From positions 558,001-622,000 of the forward strand of contig CBDFIW010000004.1 of assembly GCA_965248255.1 (NCBI GenBank): 64,000 nucleotides of DNA, read 5' to 3'. Below the pieces are notes generated by a model. That model saw nothing but the letters and a program-made list of their open reading frames with translations, was not told the DNA's origin and searched no databases. Both the position numbers and the translations under genes were made by a program. Shown here piece by piece: positions 11,524 through 20,305 of the stretch; the first letter of the stretch is position 1, and each line of letters opens with the position of its first letter. This stretch comes from JAKZVK01 sp965248255 (lineage in GTDB: Bacteria > Acidobacteriota > Terriglobia > Bryobacterales > UBA6623).

Positions 11524-12527
11524 ATGCGTAAACATGCCCTCCGCCTGTTAGTTGTCGCGTTCTCCTGTTGCACGCTTCCGGCGCAACTGCCGGACCTGAA
11601 ACTCATTGGGGTGAGCGGTTCGTACCGTGTCGGGCCCGGCGATGTCATTGACATCGACGTGTTTGAGGTAGAAGAGCTAAGTCAGCCGGCCGTTGTCACT
11701 CCCCAGAGTACGATCTCAATGCCCTTGATCGGCGAGCTCCCTGTGGGGGGGGCATGACGACGACGGAGATTGAGGAGCAATTGAAGCAGTTGTATGGCCG
11801 CGAATACCTTCGCGACCCGCAGATCGCGGTCACTGTCGCGGAGTTTCGCAGCCAGCCCGTCAGCGTTGTTGGTGCGGTGAAACGCCCCGGCGTCTACCAG
11901 CTCCAGGGCCGCCGCCGGCTGGTCGAGGTGCTGGCGATGGCGGGGGGCTTGACCGAGAGTGTCGGGGAGAAGATCACGATCTTCCGCCGGGACCCGGAAA
12001 CGCCTGCCGGCGGGACCGAGACATCACCGCCGGTGTCCAACTCTGCTACGGCCCCAACCGAAGTTACGCTTGACCCGCTGCCGGGGGTCGGCGAAGAGAT
12101 CGACATCGCCGTACGCGGGCTGCTCAAGATGGGGGACGACGACTCGCTGAACCCGCTTATCGAACCGTACGACGTAATTCGTGTTTTTAAGGCTGGTGTC
12201 GTGTACGTTATAGGCGCGGTCCAGCAGCCCGGCGGCTTCCCCATCAGGGACCAGGAGACGATCACGGTGCTGCGAGCCGCCTCTCTCGCCTCCGGACTTA
12301 CGCCTCATTCCTCTCCGCAGAAAGCCCGGGTCATCCGGCAGGTGAACGGCGCCAAGCAGGAGATACCCGTGCGCATTAAGGACGTTCTTGTTGGCAAAGC
12401 GGCTGACCTCGCTCTCGAAGCGAACGACGTGCTCTTTGTTCCCGACAGCGGGGCAAAGAAAGCGATGAGTCGGAGTGTCGACGCTCTGATCCAGGTCGCG
12501 ACCGGCGTCGTCATCTTCCGACGTTAG
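11524..12527 (+). pseudogene. Wza-like polysaccharide export outer-membrane protein, frameshifted at a G8 tract
   Basis: The first part (from ATG 11524) has a signal peptide (MRKHALRLLVVAFSCCTLPAQ) and the start of the Poly_export domain (YRVGPGDVIDIDVFEV). The frame stops at 11757, just after eight G at 11745-11752. With one G fewer, the protein continues in the frame of 11754-12527, with the rest of the export domain (LRDPQIAVTVAEFRSQPVSVVGAV) and two SLBB-like modules (GVYQLQGRRRLVEVLAMAGGL; VYVIGAVQQPGGFPI). Wza-type proteins form the outer-membrane channel for exopolysaccharide and pair with the tyrosine kinase encoded next. The intact downstream frame suggests either a one-base error or reversible slippage rather than an old pseudogene. 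Confidence 0.85.
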
Positions 12528-12558
12528 GCGGCCGCAGTCAGGAGGTTTTCGCGGGGCA

Positions 12559-14885
12559 ATGAACGATAAGCTGCAGCGACTCTCGGCCTCCCTGGAGAGG
12601 ACTTCCCCCGCGGAGATGGAACAGCGGCCCCGCGATGTCTCCGTTCCCTTCCAGCGCTTCTCAACCGAAGAGCCGGAGTCCGGCGGCGAGTTCGCCCTGC
12701 GCGACTACTGGCGAACCATCCACGCCAGACGCGGGACGATCGCCTTCGTCGCCGCTCTGGCGCTGGCCGCGGCGCTGATCTACAACTTCGTTCAGGTACC
12801 CACCTACCAGGCAACGGTGACGATTCAGATCGACCGGGAAGAACCCGACTTGGCCCGGTTCGACGAACAGTACCGGCCGATGCAGGAGCAGCCTGACTAT
12901 ATCGAGACCCAGTACAAGGTCCTTCGAAGCCGTAGCCTCACGAAACGCGTGGTCAGGAAGCTGGATCTGGGCGATCGGGTCGAATTTCGAACCGATGAGG
13001 CGCGGGACCCGGATGGGAGCCCCGAAGACGGCGCCCGCGCCGCGGGCCGTCCGCTTTCCCCGGCCACGGTCGACGCCTTCTTGGAGAGGCTAGGCATCAG
13101 CCCAGGCAAGGGCACACGGCTTGTCGACGTCAGTTTCGAGTCGGTTGATCGAAGGCTTGCCGCGACCGTCGCCAACACCCTAGCCGAGGAGTACATCGAG
13201 CACAACCTCGAAACAAAGTGGAACGCGACACAAAAGCCTCCGGTTGGCTGCAACGGCAGCTCTCCACGCTCAAAGCCCAACTGGAGGCCAGTGAGACCGC
13301 CCTCCACGAGTATGCCGCGCAGCACTCGATTCTGTTCGTCGAAGAGCGCAAAGACATCACGACCGAGAAGCTGGCCCAGCTCGAAGATGAGCTGACCCGC
13401 GCCGAGGCCGACCGCATTCGCCGCCAATCGATGGCGACACTCGTCGAAGACGCGATCCGGCGGGGGGATCTGCTGCCCGGCAGTCTCAATAGCAAGGCGT
13501 ATGAGAATTACCAAGCCAAACTCTCTGATCTGCGCAGGGAGCATTCTCAACTCCTGGTCACTTTCGCGCCGGCCTACCCCAAGGTTGAGCGCGTCCAACG
13601 GCAGATCGAGGAAGTGCAGAGAGCGCTGGCGGCCGAGAAACAGCGCCTGCTCAGTAGCGTCAGAGAGGCGTACCAACTCGCTCAGCGGCGTGAGTCGTTG
13701 CTGCGGAGCGCCGCCATGTCTCAGCGGCAGAAGGTCAACCGGCTGAGTGACGACTTCATCCAGTACGACATCCTCAAACGCGACGCGGAAACGAACCGCG
13801 ATCTCTACGAAGGGCTCCTGCAGAGACTCAAGCGGGCGGGCGTCTCCGCCGGCCTGCGGGCATCCAACGTAGCCGTGCTGGACCCGGCTGAGATTCCCCA
13901 GGAACCCTACCGGCCCAAGAAGCTTCTCAACCTTATGCTGGCCCTCGGCGCGGGGTTGCTGCTCGGGGTGGGTCTGGCGTTCGCACAGGAGCACATGAAC
14001 ATGATAGTGCGCACCCCGGAGGAAGTGGAACGTACCACGGGCTTGGCCCTGCTGGCCGTCATACCACGCAGCCGGCGCAAACTGACGAGTAAGGTCCACA
14101 CGAAGCCGGGTAAGCGCGGCCGTCGGTCGCGGGATCTGCCGTTGCTGGCAATGTCGAACGGAACCAATGGCGCCAATGGCTCCCATGGGCACGGTGCCGG
14201 TGACAGCGGCTTGGTCAAATGGGCGCCCGAACAAGGGCTGTCCGAGGCCTACCGGACGCTTCGCAGCTCGGTGCTCCTCGGCTGGGATGAGTCGATGAGG
14301 CGGATCTTGATTACCAGCTCCCAGCCGGAGGAAGGCAAGACCTCGGTCAGCCTCAATCTGGCTTGCAGCCTGGCACAGCTCGGCCGAAGGGTGCTGGTGA
14401 TTGACGCCGACATGCGCCGCCCGAACTGCAACACGCAGCTCGGAGTGACTCTCGAATACGGACTCACCGACTACCTGCAAGGCCTAAGCGAACTCGACCA
14501 GATCATCACTGAAACTCCCATCGCGGGGCTCTCGCTCGTGCCGGCGGGACGTTCCAGCTCGGTCGCCTCCGATCTGCTCTATTCACCCCGGCTGGTCTCG
14601 TTGCTGCAAGAGGTCGGACGGCGCTATGGGCACGTCGTGATCGACTCGCCGCCGTCACTCGTGCTCTCCGATGCCCGCACCATTTCCCGCCTCGTCGAAG
14701 GCGTCATCTTGGTCGTGTCGGACAAGACCGAGAGAGGCTCGCTGCTGCGCACGAAACAGACCTTCGACGGCGGCGGCGTGAACTTCCTGGGTTTCGTCAT
14801 GAACAGGGTGAATCTCGACCACCTCGACTACGGCTACTACCGCGATTACGGCTACTACTACTCCTACACCAGCCACGACAACTAG
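12559..14885 (+). pseudogene. Wzc-like polysaccharide co-polymerase / tyrosine autokinase, one frameshift
   Basis: Two frames make one ~775-aa BY-kinase. 12559-about 13235 encodes the Wzz domain (LRDYWRTIHARRGTIAFVAA helix, then the chain-length domain to EYIEHNLETKWNATQ). The frame continues as KASGWLQRQLSTLKAQLEA after adding one base in the A4 run at 13232-13235. Next come a coiled coil, the second membrane helix (LLNLMLALGAGLLLGVGLAF), and the kinase with Walker A (SSQPEEGKTS), Walker A' (VLVIDADMRRP) and Walker B (HVVIDSPPS). The end is tyrosine-rich (YGYYRDYGYYYSY), the autophosphorylation cluster. It regulates exopolysaccharide length and export with the preceding Wza-like protein, 31 bases upstream. 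Confidence 0.88.
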
Positions 14886-14949
14886 CCGTCTGACTCAATC
14901 GACATCTGCACAAAAGCGTCAAGTCATTGAAGGAGCGGCCGGGCCGGAT

Positions 14950-15083
14950 GTGGCGTAAGGCTCCAGCCTTGCCGAGTCTCGATTCTTCGAGACTCAGGGC
15001 GGCAAATGACCGAGCACCCGCCATTCACAGCAGACCTGAGAACCGAAGAATCGGTTCTCGGCAAGCCTAGGGGCTTGCACCAC
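14950..15083. repeat. Structured intergenic repeat, family A (copy 1)
   Basis: The ends are imperfect inverted repeats (GTGGCGTAAGGCTCC... and ...GGGGCTTGCACCAC). Between them lie two hairpins: GAGTCTCGA 14974-14982 with TCGAGACTC 14987-14995 (9 bp), and GAGAACCG 15038-15045 with CGGTTCTC 15052-15059 (8 bp). Related copies occur at 17760, 28215, 33640 and 38187. Confidence 0.75.
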
Positions 15084-15169
15084 ATGAGCCCCGACTCGTC
15101 GGTGTAAGGTCGAGGACCTCGCTAGGGGGAACTGTCCCGCGTGAACAACCGGACAACGACACCCAGCCA

Positions 15170-16570
15170 TCAGTCAGCGGCTCCGCTTTGGTGGCGTGGG
15201 GTGGGTTCACGGATTGTGCTTGGAGCGCTGGCCGGACTCGCCGCCGCCGTGGCTTTCGTGTTTGCCCAGCCCGCGGCTCCGCTTGTCGACAGCCGCTCGG
15301 AAACCCTGGCAGCCGTTCTGCTCCTAGCCGCAAGCAAGTACATCAGCTTTGAGCTCTTTCGCCTACCGCGGTTGCGTTGGAGCCGGTTCGGTTTGCCGGA
15401 CGCTGTCGCAGTATCACTGGCTAACACCGGCGGCAGCGCTCTCGCCGCTGTCTCCTGGAGTTCGTTTCTCGCTAGTGTAGTGCGCCAAGCAGATTGCACC
15501 TTATGCAGGGCGGCACGTCCGCGCTTGACTTTCTCGAGGATGTCGGAGGCGGTCGCGGTCCAGATGAAGGGCGTGGGATGCCCGTTGTGCTGGGCGATGT
15601 AGTCGTCAATGGCGGCGACGAGCTCGTCCACGCTGCGAAACACGCCGCGGCGCAGGCGCTTGACGGTGAGATCGCGAAAGAATCGCTCGACCATGTTCAG
15701 CCACGACGCCGAGGTCGGGGTGAAATGAATGTGGAAGCGCGGGTGACGATCGAGCCAACGCTTCACAGCGGCATGCTTGTGGGTGGCATAGTTGTCCACG
15801 ATGAGATGAAGCTGTTTGTCCTTGGGAGTGCGGCGGTCAATTAAGCGCAGGAAGCGCAGCCATTCCTGGTGGCTGTGTCGGGGCATGCACTCGGCGATCA
15901 CGCTGCCGTCAAGGCTGTTGAGCGCCGCAAACAGGGTGGTCGTGCCGTTGCGCTTGTAATCGTGGGTCATCGTTTGGCCGCGTCCCTTTTTGAGCGGCAG
16001 GCCGGGCTGGGTGCGATCGAGGGCTTGGATTTGGGACTTCTCATCGAGCGAGAGAACCAGAGCATGCTCAGGCGGATTGAGATAGAGTCCGACGATGTCG
16101 TCGAGTTTCTCGGCGAAACGCGGGTCATTGCTGAGCTTGAAGGTCTTGACGCGGTGGGGCTTGAGGCCATGGGCGCGCCAAATCCGTCCCACGGTGGAAG
16201 CGCTGACGCCGGCCGCGGCGGCCATGGTGCGGCGGCTCCAGTGGGTGGCGTTGGACGGTTTCTCGCGGGTGGTCTTGTGGATGATCTGCTGTACTTTCTG
16301 CTTCGAGACGGCAGGTTTACGACCGGGCCGTGGGGCGTCTTTTGCAATGCCGGCGATGCTGCTTTCGAGAAAGCGCGTGCGCCAGCGGGCCACCAACTGC
16401 CGCGAGACACCGAGCTGTGCGGCGATCTGCTTATTCTCGAGACCGTCGGCGGCCAGCAGGACAATCCTGGCTCGCAGGGCGAGACGAACGGCGACTTGGC
16501 GGCCGCGCGCGTAGCGGTCCAACTGCTTGCATTGCGCTGTGTTCAAAGTTACTGGTTGTGCTCTTCGCAT
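15170..16570 (-). CDS. IS630-family transposase with stop-loss extension
   Basis: The DDE transposase has an N-terminal helix-turn-helix region (LENKQIAAQLGVSRQLVARW), a second DNA-binding part, and catalytic residues in VLSLDEKSQ, LIVDNYATHK and NMVERFFRD. In the other copy the protein ends after VQSA (361 aa). Here the TGA is TGG, so the frame runs out of the element and 105 further residues are read from the antisense of the interrupted host gene, to 15170. The added tail is not a protein domain. The catalytic part is intact, so the enzyme could still be active. Confidence 0.9.
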   Translation of the reverse strand: MRRAQPVTLNTAQCKQLDRYARGRQVAVRLALRARIVLLAADGLENKQIAAQLGVSRQLVARWRTRFLESSIAGIAKDAPRPGRKPAVSKQKVQQIIHKTTREKPSNATHWSRRTMAAAAGVSASTVGRIWRAHGLKPHRVKTFKLSNDPRFAEKLDDIVGLYLNPPEHALVLSLDEKSQIQALDRTQPGLPLKKGRGQTMTHDYKRNGTTTLFAALNSLDGSVIAECMPRHSHQEWLRFLRLIDRRTPKDKQLHLIVDNYATHKHAAVKRWLDRHPRFHIHFTPTSASWLNMVERFFRDLTVKRLRRGVFRSVDELVAAIDDYIAQHNGHPTPFIWTATASDILEKVKRGRAALHKVQSAWRTTLARNELQETAARALPPVLASDTATASGKPNRLQRNRGRRKSSKLMYLLAARSRTAARVSERLSTSGAAGWANTKATAAASPASAPSTIREPTPRHQSGAAD

Positions 16571-16638
16571 CCCATGCCTCCTGTTAATAGAGACGATGGG
16601 AAGTCAATATAAGTTACATTATTTATGGTGCACTACAC
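15475..16638 (-). mobile_element. IS630-family element, 1164 bp (type A, copy 1)
   Basis: The ends are short inverted repeats (GTGTAGTGCGCC at the left; GTGTAGTGCACC on the opposite strand at the right). The element is flanked by a TA duplication (15473-15474 and 16639-16640), the hallmark of IS630/mariner transposition. A second copy of the same length lies at 55826-56989 and differs at about five positions. The element interrupts the FlaA1-like gene. Confidence 0.95.
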
Positions 16639-17311
16639 TAGCCTGCCCACGGTAACTCTGCTGTGGTTCGACTGGTTGCACTGCCAAGTCTTGATCTGCG
16701 GCATTCTTGCGGGTGCACGTATGTGGGCCGAAAAGCGGAAAGGCCGCGACGCACCGGCCGATAAGAGGTCCGTCCTGATATACGGCGCCGGCGACTGCGG
16801 CGCGGAGCTATTGAAACAGATTCAGTCGGGACGCAGAACAGGCTACCGGGTGCTCGGGTTTATCGATGACGACCCGTCGAAGGTCAACCAAAGCGTTCGC
16901 ATGACTCCCGTCTTGGGAACGTGGGATGACCTGGTACGTCTCATTCGCCTCCTTGACATCGAGGAGCTTCTAGTCGCCATCCCGCAAACAAGTGAGGTCC
17001 GGAAGCAACAGCTCCGGCTGATCTCCGAAATGAGTGGGACGGCGATCCAGTTCATCTCGCCCGGGAGGGATGCCATCGTGGCCAAACAGAACCAGACAGC
17101 CTGGACGCACCCTCCCGCGGGAGATACGGACGGCCCGGCGAGAGAAGAGAACTTCCAGGAGTCGATTCGCGACCTCGCCCGGGTTCTAGGGGCGCAGGGC
17201 CTGCCAGGGAAACCGGGCGCGACCGAACGGCCGGCTGACCGCAGGCCGGCGGCCAAACCGACATCCCGGTAAGGGAAGCCGGGAGCGCGAGGTTGAAGCT
17301 GGGGGAGCGGG

Positions 17312-17557
17312 CTATCTCTTCTTCTTCTTGCCGGTGGCCAAGTCCACCGCGGCCTGAACGCGCCAGCCCAGGTACCCAAAACAAACCAGGGCAAACAGCA
17401 AACTGACAAGCACCAAGAACAGGTCGTCCACCGAGCGGACAAACTGGCCGCTTACGATCAGCCACACGCCGAGCGCGAGACCGATGACGCCGAAAAGGAT
17501 GCAAAAAATATAGCCGCTGATCGTATCCCACATTCCCGCGTTGTCTCCTGACTGCAT
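17312..17557 (-). CDS. Small two-helix membrane protein
   Basis: An 81-residue protein starting MQSGDNAGMWDTISGY with two hydrophobic segments (YIFCILFGVIGLALGVWLIV and DLFLVLVSLLFALVCFGYLG) and a basic tail ending GKKKKR. The polar start and lysine tail fit a hairpin in the inner membrane with both ends in the cytoplasm. No family was recognised. A longer frame from 17629 exists, but its extra 24 residues are not hydrophobic or conserved-looking. It converges on the FlaA1-like gene with a 39-base gap. Confidence 0.6.
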   Translation of the reverse strand: MQSGDNAGMWDTISGYIFCILFGVIGLALGVWLIVSGQFVRSVDDLFLVLVSLLFALVCFGYLGWRVQAAVDLATGKKKKR

Positions 17558-17759
17558 CAGACGCTGTTCCTTTATCTGTTCCGGATGGGCCGGAGAGGCG
17601 ACACTCTCCACCATCGGCCTGCGCGGCAACGCAGACCGTGAGAACCCGTCAACTAGATCGACGAAACAATGATCTCTCGTTATTGTGGATGAAGCGGGCC
17701 GCCGACCGCAAATCGGTTCCGACGGTAGTGCGCCGGTTCGCCGTTCGCTACACCTGCGC

Positions 17760-17907
17760 GTGGCGTAAGGCTCCCGCCTTGCCCCCGTGGGGTATGAGCT
17801 GTTCGATTCTTCGAGACTCAGGACGACAAACGACCGAGCACCCGCTGTTGCCCGCGGACCTGAGAACCGAGGAATCGGTGCTCGGCAAGCCCGGAGGCTT
17901 ACGCCAC
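17760..17907. repeat. Structured intergenic repeat, family A (copy 2, best preserved ends)
   Basis: The 24-base ends are inverted repeats (starting GTGGCGTAAG at 17760 and ending CTTACGCCAC at 17907) with about three mismatches. The same interior landmarks as copy 1 are present (TTCGAGACTC, CTGAGAACCGAGGAATCGGT). It lies between two convergent-to-tandem minus-strand genes and carries no coding frame of note. Confidence 0.8.
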
Positions 17908-17945
17908 AAACGCTCCGACTTGTCGGCTTGAGGTGGTAGACCTCA

Positions 17946-18914
17946 CTAAGGCCTGAGCAACAGCTTGCCGGTCGTCAGCCGGCCCGCCAGCCGCTCGTGC
18001 GCCTTGCCGGCATCGGTGAGAGGGAAGGTCTCGCCGATTCGAACCTTCAGCTTGCCGTCAGCTACCCACCCAAACAGGTCCGATGACCGCGCGTCGAGAT
18101 CTTCACGGGTGGCGACGTGGTTGACCAAGCTGGGGCGGGTCATGAAGAGCGAGCCCTTTTGTGTCAGCTTGAGCGGCTCGATTGCGGGGACCGGCCCACT
18201 GGCATTACCAAAGAAGACCATCATGCCTCGCGGTCTAAGCGAGTTCATGCTGCCTTCCCAAGTCGCCTTGCCGACCGAGTCGTAGACTACATCGACGCCA
18301 CCCCCGTCAGTCAGTCTCTGAACCTCGGCCTGGAAATCCTGCTCGGTGTACAGGATCACTTCGTCCGCCCCCACCCCCCGGACCAGAGCCGCTTTCTCCT
18401 CGGTCGAACAAGTCCCGATCACTCGCGCCCCGCGCAGTTTCGCCACTTGAACGAGAAGCAGCCCCACCCCGCCCGCCGCGGCATGCACAAGCGCCGTGTG
18501 ACCCGCCTGCAGCGGAAACGTTGAGTGGGTCAGGTAGTGCACGGTCATGCCCTGCACCATCAGCGCCGCGGCTGTGGGGGCGTCGACGCCGTCGGGGATC
18601 TTCACCAATCGGTGCGCCGGTACCGCGGCATACTCCGCGTAGCCTCCCAGCAAACCGCAGTACGCCACGCGGTCGCCGGGTTGAATGCCGCTCACCTCGG
18701 ACCCGGCCGCGCTCACCACGCCGGCGGCTTCCTGTCCGCCGGTGAACGGAAGGTCCGTTGGGTAAAGGCCCGTGCGGAAGTAGATGTCGATGAAGTTGAT
18801 CCCGGCGACGTCAATCTTGACGATCACTTGATTCGGCTCGGGAACGGGCTCAGGGACATCTTCGTATCGGAGTACTTCAGGACCCCCATGTTCGTGGACG
18901 CGTACGGCCTTCAT
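17946..18914 (-). CDS. NADPH:quinone oxidoreductase, zinc-free medium-chain dehydrogenase
   Basis: The ~322-aa protein starts MKAVRVHEHGGPEVL, the usual Qor start; the frame extends five residues further to 18929 but this start matches the family. It has the GroES-like N-terminal domain (GINFIDIYFRTGLYP), the nucleotide-binding AAAGGVGLLLVQVAK with the preceding HAAAGGVG signature, and DVVYDSVGKATWEGSM. The structural and catalytic zinc cysteines of alcohol dehydrogenases are missing, as expected for quinone reductases. It reduces quinones or alpha,beta-enones with NADPH in the cytoplasm. It appears to be a single-gene unit. Confidence 0.9.
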   Translation of the reverse strand: MKAVRVHEHGGPEVLRYEDVPEPVPEPNQVIVKIDVAGINFIDIYFRTGLYPTDLPFTGGQEAAGVVSAAGSEVSGIQPGDRVAYCGLLGGYAEYAAVPAHRLVKIPDGVDAPTAAALMVQGMTVHYLTHSTFPLQAGHTALVHAAAGGVGLLLVQVAKLRGARVIGTCSTEEKAALVRGVGADEVILYTEQDFQAEVQRLTDGGGVDVVYDSVGKATWEGSMNSLRPRGMMVFFGNASGPVPAIEPLKLTQKGSLFMTRPSLVNHVATREDLDARSSDLFGWVADGKLKVRIGETFPLTDAGKAHERLAGRLTTGKLLLRP

Positions 18915-18983
18915 GAGTGCATCTCCCAATCAAGCAAAGTGCCAATTCTAACAGAAGTCCTAGCGGGCACCCCGAACCTCCCC

Positions 18984-19181
18984 TAATCCGTTCATAAGGT
19001 CCAGCCCGTCACCATGACACGTTGCCATGCCCACTACCGAGGCGTGGACGGGAGTCCACGCGCCAAGACCTTGGGACACCGCTGAGCGTGGACTCCCGTC
19101 CACGCCTCGGTAGTGCGGCTCCCCTCCAGAGCGTCGCGGGCTGCCGATCCTTATTGAATTCCGGTCACCTGGCAGGTGCAA
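18984..19181. repeat. Composite intergenic repeat with paired GGGA-loop hairpins
   Basis: Two inverted hairpins, CGTGGAC-GGGA-GTCCACG at 19043-19060 and its reverse complement at 19087-19104, each have a CACTACCGAGG head on the outside, a REPIN-like arrangement. They are flanked by CCTAATCCG...ATAAGGTCCAGCCC (18984-19012) and GTCACCTGGCAGGTGC (19164-19179). Both flanking pieces and one hairpin recur at 48162-48605, so the whole block is a dispersed element. Confidence 0.75.
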
Positions 19182-19347
19182 GGGCTGCGAATCTCCGCGA
19201 GCCCCGTGCTACGGGCGCCGGGAGCAGCCCGCCGGAGTAACTATGAAGCTTCCACCCGCACGTCCCGGGCGGTAGGCCGCGGGAGAACCTCGGTATTGAC
19301 AACGCGGCCCACGATGCTCACGTCACTGGCGGCCCAGGCCAGGGCCG

Positions 19348-20241
19348 TTACATGCCCGCCTGCTTGTAGCGCCGCTCCATTTTCTCCCGTTCCTTGGTGT
19401 CCTCGTCGATCTCCTGCTGGACGGCTTCGGCAATCTTCTTGGTCGCCTCGTCCTCGGCTGCCAGAGCGAGGTCGAGGCATTGCTTCGAGCGGTCGACCAA
19501 GATCCTGCCGATATCGGGTTGATTGAGATGCAAGCGGTCAAACAACTCAGCGGTCGAATACAGCGTCTTGCCGAGGCCGGCCATAAAGACCAGCCGAGGC
19601 ACCGCAGCCGGCCCGGCCTCGAACAATGTGCGGGCCTTGGTGATATCATCTCCCCCTCCGGCGAGCAGGGTCGTCTGGAGAAGAATTCCGCGCATCAGGG
19701 CCGCGTCTTCCGCTTCGGTGCGTGGGCCCTCCTTGGGAAAAGTCCCTCCACTGACGCTAGCGATCACCGGCGATTGGTTCGGCGTGCCCGCGGGGAAGGC
19801 GAAATCCAGAGTCACCGAGTCGTCCGCGGCAACCATCTTATGGAACGGCCCAACCGACTCCGCCAGGGCGATCGCGTATTGGCGTGCATCCCGCCGATAC
19901 TGCTGAATCGGGTTCTGGAACTGCCCGGCCTGAGCCTGGTTTTCTTTCGACCCATCGACATAAGCTTCGCTCAGGTTCATGTAACCCCGGGCGAGGCCGC
20001 TGACGACGACGAGCCTCCAGGCGACGCCGCGCTTCTGCCACTCGCTTTCCGACTTGATGAGACTGCCAAGATGCTCCTCGGTCTTGACGAAGTCCTGGCG
20101 GGCGAAGTTTTCGGTCGCCGCCTGCCAGTACCATTCCGGCGTGCCGACCGCGGGTCCCGAGCTGCCTTCCGAGCACCCCAACGACATGGCCGCCATCAGC
20201 AGAATCAGGCAAACCGACAAGGCATTCACTCTTGCGAACAT
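19348..20241 (-). CDS. Secreted lipoprotein of unknown function
   Basis: The 297-aa protein starts at 20241 with a good ribosome site (GGAGG, 8 bases before) and a lipoprotein signal ending LMAAMSLGC|SEG, so it should be lipidated at cysteine 23 and exported. The mature part is mostly alpha-helical and tetratricopeptide-like (EWYWQAATENFARQDFVKTEEHLGSLI) with a C-terminal charged helix (EIDEDTKEREKMERRYKQ). A longer frame to 20301 is open but would place the signal internally. No family name is certain. The ISNCY element lies 50 bases upstream and may have removed its native promoter. Confidence 0.8.
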   Translation of the reverse strand: MFARVNALSVCLILLMAAMSLGCSEGSSGPAVGTPEWYWQAATENFARQDFVKTEEHLGSLIKSESEWQKRGVAWRLVVVSGLARGYMNLSEAYVDGSKENQAQAGQFQNPIQQYRRDARQYAIALAESVGPFHKMVAADDSVTLDFAFPAGTPNQSPVIASVSGGTFPKEGPRTEAEDAALMRGILLQTTLLAGGGDDITKARTLFEAGPAAVPRLVFMAGLGKTLYSTAELFDRLHLNQPDIGRILVDRSKQCLDLALAAEDEATKKIAEAVQQEIDEDTKEREKMERRYKQAGM

Positions 20242-20305
20242 AGCTGCCTCCTCGCGAAGTGGTTTAGCATACTCCGCGCCTAAACGCAACAGGGAGTGCA
20301 TAGCT

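Larger units (their letters stand above)
15141..17272 (+). pseudogene. FlaA1/WbpM-type N-terminal membrane and nucleotide-binding protein, split by an IS630 element
   Basis: Removing 15475-16638 plus one TA joins ...SFLAS to LPTVTLLWFDW in frame and restores a 321-aa protein. It has about four membrane helices (GALAGLAAAVAFVFAQ and following) and a Rossmann domain (RSVLIYGAGDCGAELLKQI, then YRVLGFIDDDPSK), like the CoA_binding_3 half of sugar-nucleotide epimerases/dehydratases of the FlaA1/PglF/WbpM group. The catalytic short-chain dehydrogenase half of those enzymes is absent; the protein ends in a proline- and arginine-rich tail. It closes the exopolysaccharide cluster and may be a sensor or regulatory subunit rather than an enzyme. 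The start is GTG 15141. In this genome the gene is inactivated. Confidence 0.8.

Noticed and set aside
7640..17272. Secondary-metabolite or novel biosynthetic cluster
   Set aside because: All recognisable genes belong to standard lipopolysaccharide or exopolysaccharide assembly.
19241..19347. Protein-like minus-strand tail (VTALAWAASDVSIVGRVV) after the lipoprotein gene
   Set aside because: About 35 residues without a start of its own; too short to support as a gene.
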